NCBI RefSeq assembly: GCF_001428625.1
Contig: NZ_LMIE01000022.1
Coordinates: 257,618 to 321,617, forward strand
DNA: 64,000 nt
Reading direction: 5' to 3'
Source of the DNA: Hydrogenophaga sp. Root209
GTDB taxonomy: Bacteria > Pseudomonadota > Gammaproteobacteria > Burkholderiales > Burkholderiaceae_C
The position numbers were made by a program, and so were the translations under genes. Of the stretch, positions 54,346 to 62,537 are shown one piece after another (within the stretch, counting starts at the first letter, position 1; each line of letters begins with the position of its first letter). A model generated the notes under the pieces. It was not told the origin of the DNA, made no database searches, and saw only the letters and a program-made list of their open reading frames with translations.

Positions 54346-55323
54346 ATGGAAATTTTTGACTACGACAACATCCTGCTGCTGCCGCGCAAGTGCCGCGTGG
54401 AGAGCCGGTCAGAATGCGACGCCGGCGTGGAGCTGGGTGGTCGCAAGTTCCGACTGCCGGTGGTGCCGGCCAACATGAAGACGGTGGTGGACGAGTCCAT
54501 CTGCGTCTGGCTGGCCAAGCACGGTTACTTCTACGTGATGCACCGCTTCGACCTGGACAACCTCCAGTTCGTGCGCGACATGCGCGCCCACAATGTGTAC
54601 GCCTCGATCTCGCTGGGCGTGAAAGCGCCCGACTACGCCACGGTGGACCAGCTGGTGGCCGAGGGCCTGGCGCCCGAATACATCACGATCGACATCGCGC
54701 ACGGCCACGCCGACAGCGTGAAGAACATGATCGCTTACCTCAAGGAGAAGCTGCCGTCGTCGTTCGTGATCGCGGGCAACGTGGCCACACCGGAGGCGGT
54801 GATCGACCTGGAGACCTGGGGCGCGGACGCAACCAAGGTGGGCGTGGGTCCGGGCAAGGTCTGCATCACCAAGCTCAAGACCGGGTTTGGCACCGGCGGC
54901 TGGCAGCTCAGTGCGCTGAAATGGTGTGCACGCGTGGCGACCAAACCCATCATTGCCGACGGCGGCATTCGCAGCCATGGCGACATCGCCAAGAGCGTGC
55001 GATTCGGTGCCTCGATGGTGATGATCGGCTCGCTGTTCGCGGGCCACGAAGAGTCACCGGGCCAGACGGTGGAGGTGGATGGTGTGCTCTACAAGGAGTA
55101 CTACGGCTCGGCCAGCGACTTCAACAAGGGCGAGTACAAGCACGTGGAAGGCAAACGCATTCTGGAACCCATCAAGGGCAAGCTGGCCGACACGCTTGTG
55201 GAGATGGAGCAGGACGTGCAAAGCTCCATCAGCTATTCGGGTGGGACGAAGCTGATGGACGTGCGCAAGGTGAACTACGTGATCCTGGGTGGGGACAATG
55301 CGGGAGAGCATTTGTTGATGTGA
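54346..55323 (+). CDS. guaC: GMP reductase
   Basis: Reduces GMP to IMP with NADPH and ammonia release, returning guanine nucleotides to the purine pool. The 325-aa barrel has the IMPDH/GMPR loop with catalytic Cys173 in [19 protein letters not shown] and the phosphate loop [19 protein letters not shown]; there are no CBS domains and the length matches GMP reductase (about 326-347) rather than IMP dehydrogenase. Start 54346 fits the family opening [16 protein letters not shown]. The leader of about 110 bases has a hairpin. Confidence 0.93.
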   Translation: MEIFDYDNILLLPRKCRVESRSECDAGVELGGRKFRLPVVPANMKTVVDESICVWLAKHGYFYVMHRFDLDNLQFVRDMRAHNVYASISLGVKAPDYATVDQLVAEGLAPEYITIDIAHGHADSVKNMIAYLKEKLPSSFVIAGNVATPEAVIDLETWGADATKVGVGPGKVCITKLKTGFGTGGWQLSALKWCARVATKPIIADGGIRSHGDIAKSVRFGASMVMIGSLFAGHEESPGQTVEVDGVLYKEYYGSASDFNKGEYKHVEGKRILEPIKGKLADTLVEMEQDVQSSISYSGGTKLMDVRKVNYVILGGDNAGEHLLM

Positions 55324-55356
55324 CGGGGTTGGGAGACCTTTCGCTCAACCACCTCG

Positions 55357-55462
55357 CGTGGCTCGCGGACGCATGGCGCTCTGCTCCGCGAATGTCCTCC
55401 GGACCGGCTGCGCCGGTCCTCCCCCTTGATTTCGCTGCGCAGAACGCCATGCGCCCGCGAGC
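55357..55462. repeat. Nested long inverted repeat between guaC and the hydrolase gene
   Basis: Outer arms GGCTCGCGGACGCATGGCG and its near-complement at the right end differ at two positions over about 22 bases; a 7-bp inner stem GGACCGG/CCGGTCC lies in the centre with a weaker middle stem. The 238-base gap between these convergent genes holds this element and no gene. Confidence 0.75.
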
Positions 55463-55561
55463 CTGAAGTGATGCTTGCGCGCCCATGTGACGAGCGCCAA
55501 CGAGGTCATCGGCGGCCATGGGGCACGGCGCAGCGGCATCAAGGAGGAGACCCGGCAACCG

Positions 55562-56446
55562 TCAAACCGCCAGCAGCTCCCGAGCCAACAGATGCAGCCG
55601 ATGCCCGGGCTGAGCCAAGGCCTCGACAATGCTGAAGTGGTTGAGCCCCGGCAGGGCCTCGCACACCGGCACAACCTCCGATCCCCAGGCCTGCTGGATG
55701 AGGCGGTTGTGGCGCAGGAACTCGCTGCTCTCATCGCCGCCAGCGGCCGCGTACAGCTGACCCCGGCCTTCGCGCAGCAATGGCGCAGGCAACAGCGCCG
55801 GGCTGGCCTTCTTCACCTGCGCAGGCGTCAACTTCAAGGACGACTGCACGAACGGTGTGAGCCGCACCGGCTCCAGGTCGTACAAGCCCGAGATCGAGAG
55901 CGCGTTCTTCACCAGCGCCTCGGGCAGATCGTCACCCACGCGCTGCCATTCGCAGGCCAGCATCATGGCGGCGAGATGCCCGCCCGCCGAGTGGCCCGCC
56001 ACCGAGATGCGGTGCGGATCACCACCGTGCGCGGCGATGTGGCGGAACGTCCAGGCCAGGGCATGCACCATCTGCATCACGATGTCCGGAATGGTGACCG
56101 CGGGGCACAGCGCGTAGTTGGGCACCACCACACAGGCTCCGTGCTTCGTGAACGCGGGCGCGATGAAAGAGTGGTCGGACTTGTCCAGGCTGCGCCAGTA
56201 GCCGCCGTGGATGAACAGCATCACCGGCGCCAACGGCGCTCCCGCCTTGCGCGGTGCGGGAAAGATGTCCAGTGTCTCTCCGGGGCCGTGGCCATAGCTC
56301 ACATCCAGCAGTGGGCGGCTGCTCTGTCGGGTTTGTGCCGAGCTTTCAGCCCAACGCTTGAAATACTCGGCGTGCTCGGGCACCAGCGCCCGGTTGTTGT
56401 ACTCACTGTCCAGCCAGACGGGGTCGGTCGAAGGTGTTTTTTCCAT
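55562..56446 (-). CDS. Alpha/beta hydrolase (arylformamidase/HSL-like)
   Basis: A 294-aa hydrolase. The oxyanion motif MLFIHGGYWRSLDKSDHSF, nucleophile Ser153 in VAGHSAGGHLAAMML, acidic residue in AAGGDESSEF and His in GLNHFSIVEAL make a full triad. The HGGYW form and the opening VWLDSEYNNRALVPEH are typical of the kynurenine-formamidase-like group, but no other tryptophan-degradation gene is near. Start 56446 is preferred because CACAAT lies eight bases upstream and neither ATG has a ribosome site; ATG 56464 would add six residues. Confidence 0.85.
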   Translation of the reverse strand: MEKTPSTDPVWLDSEYNNRALVPEHAEYFKRWAESSAQTRQSSRPLLDVSYGHGPGETLDIFPAPRKAGAPLAPVMLFIHGGYWRSLDKSDHSFIAPAFTKHGACVVVPNYALCPAVTIPDIVMQMVHALAWTFRHIAAHGGDPHRISVAGHSAGGHLAAMMLACEWQRVGDDLPEALVKNALSISGLYDLEPVRLTPFVQSSLKLTPAQVKKASPALLPAPLLREGRGQLYAAAGGDESSEFLRHNRLIQQAWGSEVVPVCEALPGLNHFSIVEALAQPGHRLHLLARELLAV

Positions 56447-56553
56447 GGTCGCGCATTGTGTCATGGGGGGTCGTTGTCAGCATGTCCTGACGGGCTCAGC
56501 AAACACCATTATTCTGTACACGGAATCCCCCTCAATGCTTCTCCAGGCGCTCA

Positions 56554-57459
56554 GTGAACACCACCTCTTCCACCCCACCTTCCCCCGCCTTGCAAGTGGC
56601 CGTGCTCGGCATCGGCCTGATGGGCTTTCCCATGGCCCGTCGCCTGTGTGAAGCCGGCTGCACCGTCAGCGCGTGGAACCGCTCGCGCGGCAAGGCCGAG
56701 CGCCTGGAAACCTTTGGTGCCCGCGTGACCGACACACCCGCTGAGGCCGTGGCCCAGGCCGACATCGTCATCACCCTGCTTGAAAACGGCGACATCGTGG
56801 AAGACGTGCTGTTCACCCAGGGCACCGTGGACGGCTTGCGTCGGGGCAGTGTGGTGGTCGACATGTCGTCCATCCTGCCGCGCCAGGCGCGTGACCACGC
56901 CGCGCGCCTCGAGGCTGCCGGCATGCACCACCTGGACGCACCCGTCTCGGGCGGCACGGTGGGCGCCGAGGCCGGCACGCTGGCCATTATGGTGGGCGGT
57001 GAGCCTGCCGTGTTCGAGCGCTTGCGTCACTTGTTCGATCTGCTGGGCCGCCCGGTGCATGTGGGTCCGCACGGCGCCGGCCAACTGGCCAAGCTCGCCA
57101 ACCAGATGATCGTGGGCATCACCATTGGCGCGGTGGCCGAGGCACTGCTGCTGTGCGAGAAGGGCGGCGCCGACATGGGCAAGGTCAAGCAGGCCATCAC
57201 CGGCGGCTTTGCCGACAGCCGCATCCTGCAGGTGCACGGCCAGCGCATGGTTGAACGCGATTTCACCAAACGCGCCGCGGTGGCCGTGCAACTGAAAGAC
57301 ATGCGCAACGCGCTGACCACGGCCAGCGAAATCGGGTTCGATGCGCCCATCACCAACCTGTTCGAACAGCTCTACGCCCAGTCGGTCGACCACGGCCTGG
57401 CCGATCTGGACCACTCGGCCCTGTTTGTCGAACTCGCCAGCCGCAACGGCATGGCCTGA
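56554..57459 (+). CDS. Beta-hydroxyacid dehydrogenase (3-hydroxyisobutyrate dehydrogenase family)
   Basis: A 301-aa NAD(P)-dependent oxidoreductase. The dinucleotide site is VAVLGIGLMGFPMARRL; the substrate loop VDMSSILPRQARDHA and DAPVSGGTVGAEAGTLAIMVGG are typical; the catalytic Lys is in AKLANQMIVGITIGAVAEA (about residue 183). Members act on 3-hydroxyisobutyrate, tartronate semialdehyde or succinic semialdehyde; sequence alone does not decide. The start is GTG 56554. It converges with a BMP-type binding protein gene, leaving 16 bases. Confidence 0.88.
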   Translation: MNTTSSTPPSPALQVAVLGIGLMGFPMARRLCEAGCTVSAWNRSRGKAERLETFGARVTDTPAEAVAQADIVITLLENGDIVEDVLFTQGTVDGLRRGSVVVDMSSILPRQARDHAARLEAAGMHHLDAPVSGGTVGAEAGTLAIMVGGEPAVFERLRHLFDLLGRPVHVGPHGAGQLAKLANQMIVGITIGAVAEALLLCEKGGADMGKVKQAITGGFADSRILQVHGQRMVERDFTKRAAVAVQLKDMRNALTTASEIGFDAPITNLFEQLYAQSVDHGLADLDHSALFVELASRNGMA

Positions 57460-57475
57460 ATCCAGGGTGGGGTGT

Positions 57476-58564
57476 TCAACCCGGCACGCGTCCCTCGACA
57501 CCTTTCACGTAAAAGTTCATTTGGCGCAGGAAGGCGTCGTCGGCAACCTGGCCCCGGGGCAGAACTTCCTTGCCACTGTTGTCCATCAACGCACCGCGCC
57601 AGATCGCGAAGCTGCCGTCGCTCAGGCCGCCGCGCACGGCGGCCACCCGGGCATTGACCGCAGTGGGCACGTCGGCGGGTACGCCCACGAGATCGACCGC
57701 CCCCTCCTTCATGCCCCACCAGGCATGGCCCGTGACCCAACGGTCATCGAGCGCCTCGCCCACGGCCCTGATGCAATACGGTGCCCAGTTGTTGACGATG
57801 GAGCCGAGGTGCGCCTTCGGCGCAAAGCGGCCCATGTCGCTGGACAGGCCAAAGCCATGCCGGCCCAGTCGCTCGGCCGTCTGCAGGGCTGCCGGGGAAT
57901 CCGTGGTCAGCATCAGCACATCGGCCCCCTGGTTCAACAAACTCAGCGCGGCCTCGGTCTCGCGAGGCGGGTCATACCACGCGTTGACCCAAACGACGCG
58001 CACGCGCGTCGCGACGTCCATCGCCTGCGCACCCAGGGTGAAGGCGTTGATCCCGTTCAGAACCGCCGGCGCGGGCAGCGCACCCACCACGCCGAGCAGG
58101 CCGCTGCGTGTCGTGCCTCCAGCGATCAGACCGGCCAGATACGCAGGCTCGTAGGAGCGCGTGTCGTAGGTGCGCACGTTCGCTGCGTTCCTGAAGCCGG
58201 TGGCGTGCTCGAACTTCACGTCCGGATGGTCGGCGGCCACCCGGAGCACGGCCTCCATGTAGCCGAACGATGTGGCGAAGATCAATCCATGGCCCAGCGC
58301 CACCAGATCGCGCAGCACGCGTTCGGCATCGGCGCCTTCGCGCACGGCCGGCACCACCGTCACGACAACCTGCGGACCGAAGCGGTCCTCGACCGCCCGG
58401 CGAGCAGCGTCGTGCGCGAAGGTCCACCCCGCATCTCCCACTGGCCCGGGGTAGATGAAGCCCACCTTCAGCGGGCGCAACGCCGCCGACAAGGGGGCGC
58501 ACACGCTGCTGCCCAGTGCGGCCAGCAGGAGGCGGCGGGTGATGGCGGTGGGTGGTGCGTTCAT
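57476..58564 (-). CDS. BMP-family ABC transporter substrate-binding protein
   Basis: A 362-aa periplasmic protein with a Tat- or Sec-type signal (TRRLLLAALGSSVCAPLSA). The mature domain LKVGFIYPGPVGDAGWTFAH matches the basic membrane protein (Med/PnrA) family, which binds nucleosides or related compounds for ABC import; GHGLIFATSFGYMEAVLRVA and MLTTDSPAALQTAERLG follow the fold. No ABC ATPase or permease gene is adjacent, so it is either an orphan or works with components elsewhere. GGAGG precedes the ATG by about five bases. Confidence 0.87.
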   Translation of the reverse strand: MNAPPTAITRRLLLAALGSSVCAPLSAALRPLKVGFIYPGPVGDAGWTFAHDAARRAVEDRFGPQVVVTVVPAVREGADAERVLRDLVALGHGLIFATSFGYMEAVLRVAADHPDVKFEHATGFRNAANVRTYDTRSYEPAYLAGLIAGGTTRSGLLGVVGALPAPAVLNGINAFTLGAQAMDVATRVRVVWVNAWYDPPRETEAALSLLNQGADVLMLTTDSPAALQTAERLGRHGFGLSSDMGRFAPKAHLGSIVNNWAPYCIRAVGEALDDRWVTGHAWWGMKEGAVDLVGVPADVPTAVNARVAAVRGGLSDGSFAIWRGALMDNSGKEVLPRGQVADDAFLRQMNFYVKGVEGRVPG

Positions 58565-58688
58565 GGCGCCTCCTCGGCCACCGTGTACTCCAAAATGCCC
58601 CCATCCGCAAGCATGCGGGGCTGCGCGATCCGATGCGCCGACTACCATGTGCCCTCGTCCGTTCAACCTCCCACACAAGGCACACCCC

Positions 58689-59453
58689 ATGGCATCTGCT
58701 CCCTCTCCCCGTGTTGCGCTGGTCACCGGCGCCGGCAGCGGCATCGGCCGCGCCGTGGCGCTCGGTTTGCTCAAGGACGGTTTTCACGTGGTGCTCACCG
58801 GGCGCCGGCCCGAGCCGCTGGCCGCCGTGGCCGAAGCGGCCCAGGCCGCCGGCCAGCATGCATGGGCCATACCGGCCGACGTGCGCGACGAACACAGCGT
58901 GCAGGCCCTGTTCGACCAGATCGAGAAACGCCATGGCCGCCTGGACGTGCTGTTCAACAACGCGGGCGTCAACGCCCCGGCCGTGCCGATCGACGAGCTG
59001 CCCCTGGAGCGCTGGAAGGACGTGATCGACACCAACATCACGGGCGTGTTCCTGTGCGCGCGCGCCGCCTTCGGTCTGATGCGCCGACAGACGCCGCAGG
59101 GCGGGCGCATCATCAACAACGGCTCCATCTCGGCCCACGCGCCGCGCCCTTTCAGCAGCCCCTACACCGCGAGCAAACACGCGGTGCTGGGCCTGACCAA
59201 GACCATCGCCCTGGACGGGCGCGACTTCAACATCGTGTGCAGCCAGATCGACATCGGCAACGCGCTGACCGAACTCTCGGCGCGCATGACCCAGGGCGTG
59301 CGCCAGGCCAACGGCACGATGGCCACCGAGCCCATGATGGACGTGCAGCACGTGGCCGAGGCCGTGCGCTACATGGCGGGCCTGCCGCTGTCCACCAACG
59401 TGCTGAACATGACCGTGATGGCCAGTCAGATGCCTTTCGTGGGCAGGGGCTGA
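58689..59453 (+). CDS. Short-chain dehydrogenase/reductase
   Basis: A 254-aa classical SDR: TGAGSGIGRAVALGL (cofactor loop), LFNNAGVNAP, catalytic Ser in NNGSISAHAP, Tyr159 and Lys163 in SPYTASKHAVLGL. TGRRPEPL after strand 2 suggests preference for NADP. Substrate unknown. Divergent from the BMP gene; its last 28 bases overlap the end of the convergent ybhN-like gene. Confidence 0.9.
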   Translation: MASAPSPRVALVTGAGSGIGRAVALGLLKDGFHVVLTGRRPEPLAAVAEAAQAAGQHAWAIPADVRDEHSVQALFDQIEKRHGRLDVLFNNAGVNAPAVPIDELPLERWKDVIDTNITGVFLCARAAFGLMRRQTPQGGRIINNGSISAHAPRPFSSPYTASKHAVLGLTKTIALDGRDFNIVCSQIDIGNALTELSARMTQGVRQANGTMATEPMMDVQHVAEAVRYMAGLPLSTNVLNMTVMASQMPFVGRG

Positions 59454-60394
59454 GCGGCCGCAGTGCGCGGCCGCGCCGCGGCTTCGCTCCATGCGTAGGC
59501 CGGCAGAGCCAGCACCAGCGGCAGCAGATAGTAGGCGGCGCGGTAGGCCAGCACCGTGGCCAGCACCTCGGTGGCGGGCAGGCGGCCGCCCAGCGTGGCG
59601 ACGAACACCGCCTCCAGCACACCCAGGCCGGCCGGCACGTGCGTGAGCACGCCGGCCACCGCTGCCAGCAGGAGCGCGCCAAGCACGGCGGGGTAGTCGA
59701 TGCGCCCACCGAACAGGCTCCAGACGATGGCGCCGATCAGCAGCCAGCTGGCGCCCCCCAGCAACGCCTGCAGCGCGGCCAGGCGGGCGCCGGGCAAGGC
59801 CAGGGTGTGCCCGCGCCAGCTCAGTTCGCGCTGGCGCGACCAGGTGCTCAGCGCCAGGTAGCCCAGCGCCAGCGCCAACATCGCCGCGCCCATGGCGCGC
59901 AAGCCCAGATCGCCCGGCACCCACGACTCGGGGAGTCGCGGCGGGGCGAACAACAGCACGGCACCACCCACCCACAGATAACCCAGCCAGTTCGTCACCA
60001 TGCTGTGCGCAATGACCTTGGCCACCGTCGGCGCCGACAGGCCACCGCGCATGTAGAGCCGCAGGCGCAGACCGAAGCCGCCGACCAGGGCGCCGAAGTT
60101 GAGGTTGAACGCATAACTGATGGCGGCGGTGGCGAGCGTGCGCGGGATCGAGAGCGTGTGGCCGGTGAGGCGGCGCCCGATCAGGTCGAAGCTGGCATAC
60201 AGGCCGTAGCTCAACAGCGCCAGGCCCGCTGCCGTGAACCCCTGGGCCAGCGTGAGCGCCTGCAGCGCCCGCCACACCTCGGGCCACGCCACCGTGCGAG
60301 CCTGCCGCACCACCAGCGCCAGCACCAGCGCGGCCAGTGCCCACGGCGCGATGCGCTTGAACCATCGCCAGGCCCGCTGCGCCGCCGGACTCAT
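59426..60394 (-). CDS. ybhN: UPF0104 / lysylphosphatidylglycerol synthase-like membrane protein
   Basis: A 322-aa membrane protein with about eight spans related to the flippase domain of MprF (COG0392). The blocks ISYAFNLNFGALVGGFGLRLRL and HVPAGLGVLEAVFVATL are typical. E. coli ybhN lies beside clsB (ybhO) and ybhP as here, which suggests a role in lipid handling with ClsB. It starts four bases into the clsB end (overlap 60391-60394). Confidence 0.85.
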   Translation of the reverse strand: MSPAAQRAWRWFKRIAPWALAALVLALVVRQARTVAWPEVWRALQALTLAQGFTAAGLALLSYGLYASFDLIGRRLTGHTLSIPRTLATAAISYAFNLNFGALVGGFGLRLRLYMRGGLSAPTVAKVIAHSMVTNWLGYLWVGGAVLLFAPPRLPESWVPGDLGLRAMGAAMLALALGYLALSTWSRQRELSWRGHTLALPGARLAALQALLGGASWLLIGAIVWSLFGGRIDYPAVLGALLLAAVAGVLTHVPAGLGVLEAVFVATLGGRLPATEVLATVLAYRAAYYLLPLVLALPAYAWSEAAARPRTAAAQPLPTKGI

Positions 60395-61599
60395 GGCGCG
60401 TCGACGTGCATCGGCACGACCTTCGGTTCGCGCACCGACCATTTCGATGCCCATACGGGAAAACGCCGCAGCACATGAAACACCACCATGCTGCGCACGG
60501 CGATCCAGGCCGAGCGCAAGCGCCCCGTGGCAGGCCGCTGCACGCTGTCGCAACTCTGCGTCATCAGGTGGTCGATGCGCTCGCGCAGGTGCCGGGAGAA
60601 GACTGCGTCGCGCACCACCACGTTGGCCTCCAGATTCAAGCTCAGGCTGGTCGGGTCGAGGTTGCTGGAGCCCACGGTGGCCCAGATGTCGTCCACCACC
60701 GCCACCTTGCCGTGCAGCGGCCGCTCGTTGTACTCGTACACGCGAACGCCAGCGCGCAGCAGGTGCCGGTAGAGCAGCTCGGTGGCGCGTTTCACCCAGG
60801 GCTGGTCCGGGTGGCCCTGCAGCACCAGGTCGACCTGCACACCCCGCCGCGCCGCCTGTCGCAGGTCGCGCAGCAGGCGGTAGCCGGGGAAGAAATAGGC
60901 GTTGGCAATCAGGATGCGCTGGCGCGCGCTGCGCACCGCGACGCGGTAGTGGCGCTCGATGTCGGTGCGGTGCTCGTTGTTGTCACGCGTGACGAACGCG
61001 GCCACCGCGCCGTCTTCATGAACGTCAGCAACACCGCCGCGCGCCAGGCCGGCACGCCAGCGTTGGAGCCACTGCCTGCGTGCCGGCTGCGGCGCGTCCA
61101 CGTTGGCGCGGCAGAAGGCCTGAATCTGCCCCACCAGCGGACCCTCGATCTCGACCGCGTAATCCTGCTTGGCCTGAGGCCCGAATTCATGGAGGTGGTC
61201 GATCGAATAGTTGATGCCTCCCACGAATGCGCTCAGGCCATCGACCACCACCAGCTTGTGGTGCATGCGCCGCAGCAGGTTGATGCGCGCACCGAACAGG
61301 CGCTGCGCCGGCTCGAAACTGCGCAGACGCACGCCGGCATCGAGCAAGGGCTGCGTGAACGAGGCCGGGAGGTCGGGCGATCCCCAGCCGTCGATCAGCA
61401 CGTGCACTTGGGCGCCACGCCGGGCCGCGGCCATCAAGGCCTGCTGAAGTTCGCGCCCGACCTTGTCGTCAAACAGGATGAAGGTCTCCAGCAGCACTTC
61501 TTGCTCGGCTGCGGCGATGACCTCGAACACGCGCGGATAGTAGCCTTCGCCGTTCTCCAGGAGGGTGATGCGGTTGCCCGGTACCCAGCGCGAGTTCAT
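60391..61599 (-). CDS. clsB: Cardiolipin synthase B
   Basis: A 402-aa phospholipase D-type cardiolipin synthase without N-terminal membrane anchor. Both HKD motifs are present: HHKLVVVDGLSAFVGGIN (about residue 114) and LHGKVAVVDDIWATVGSSN (about 295). It joins two phosphatidyl groups to make cardiolipin; E. coli ClsB is stimulated by neighbours from the same locus. GGAGG lies six bases upstream and the ATG overlaps the stop of the upstream gene. Confidence 0.92.
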   Translation of the reverse strand: MNSRWVPGNRITLLENGEGYYPRVFEVIAAAEQEVLLETFILFDDKVGRELQQALMAAARRGAQVHVLIDGWGSPDLPASFTQPLLDAGVRLRSFEPAQRLFGARINLLRRMHHKLVVVDGLSAFVGGINYSIDHLHEFGPQAKQDYAVEIEGPLVGQIQAFCRANVDAPQPARRQWLQRWRAGLARGGVADVHEDGAVAAFVTRDNNEHRTDIERHYRVAVRSARQRILIANAYFFPGYRLLRDLRQAARRGVQVDLVLQGHPDQPWVKRATELLYRHLLRAGVRVYEYNERPLHGKVAVVDDIWATVGSSNLDPTSLSLNLEANVVVRDAVFSRHLRERIDHLMTQSCDSVQRPATGRLRSAWIAVRSMVVFHVLRRFPVWASKWSVREPKVVPMHVDAP

Positions 61600-62357
61600 G
61601 GTGCCTCCGACACTTCGATCTCGGCCGCCACCGGCGCATGGTCGGACAGCTGCGCCCAGGGCCGCCGAGGCATGGGCAGTGGCTGGGCGGCGGCGACACC
61701 TCGCACATAGATGCGGTCCAGCCGCAGCAGCGGCCAGCGTGCGGGGAAGCTGCGCACGTGATGACCATGTGCCTCCCTGAACACCTCGCGCAGGCCGCTG
61801 GGCGCGAGCAGCGCATCGGCGCGCGAGCGCCAGTCGTTGAAATCGCCGGCCACCACCAGCGGTGCATCGGCGGGCACCTCTGCCTGCACGGTCTCGCACA
61901 GCCGCGCGAGCTGGTGGCGCCGGTGCGATTCGCGCAGCCCCAGGTGCACGCACATCACGTGCAGCGCGGGCAGGCCATCGGGCAGGGTCACTTCGCAGTG
62001 CAGCAAGCCGCGCGGCTCCACCCCCGGCAGCGACATGTCGTGGTTGTGGCTGCGCACCACGGGAAAGTGCGACAGCACCGCGTTGCCGTGGTCCAGGCCC
62101 TCGGCCACCGCGTTGCGCCCATAGGCGTGATCGGGCCAGATCTCGTCGGCCAGGAACTCGTATTGCGCGCCCACCGAGGTCGCGCTGCGCCCCTCGGTGC
62201 CGCCCTGCACCTCCTGCAGGAACACCAGGTCGCTCTGCACGGCGCGCACGGCTTCGCGCAATTCGTGCAGCACGAAGCGGCTGTTGAAGACGTCGTAGCC
62301 TTTGTGGATGTTGACGGTGAGCACGCGCAACGACCTTGAAAGCGGAAGCGCGCTCAT
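61596..62357 (-). CDS. ybhP: Endonuclease/exonuclease/phosphatase family protein
   Basis: A 253-aa EEP-fold hydrolase: VLTVNIHKGYD, metal ligand Glu in FLQEVQGG, HVMCVHLGLRESHRRHQLA, GDFNDWRSRADALL and the terminal QLSDHAPVAAEIE. E. coli ybhP, first gene of ybhP-ybhO-ybhN, is the direct counterpart. The real substrate (nucleic acid or phospholipid headgroup) is unknown; context favours a lipid role. Start 62357 begins the domain. Confidence 0.87.
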   Translation of the reverse strand: MSALPLSRSLRVLTVNIHKGYDVFNSRFVLHELREAVRAVQSDLVFLQEVQGGTEGRSATSVGAQYEFLADEIWPDHAYGRNAVAEGLDHGNAVLSHFPVVRSHNHDMSLPGVEPRGLLHCEVTLPDGLPALHVMCVHLGLRESHRRHQLARLCETVQAEVPADAPLVVAGDFNDWRSRADALLAPSGLREVFREAHGHHVRSFPARWPLLRLDRIYVRGVAAAQPLPMPRRPWAQLSDHAPVAAEIEVSEAP

Positions 62358-62537
62358 GCCCTGGAATGGCGCGCACGCGCTGGGAACAGCATAAGCATCC
62401 CTCCATCCTGCATCGGGATCGCGCAGTTGTCCGTGTGATGGCGCACAGACCAGGTGCGCCGCGGCGCGAGCACCCACTCCCATCCTGCAGGATGACGCGG
62501 CGCTTGTCGACCCGCAACCAGCCTTTTCGGGACCAGC

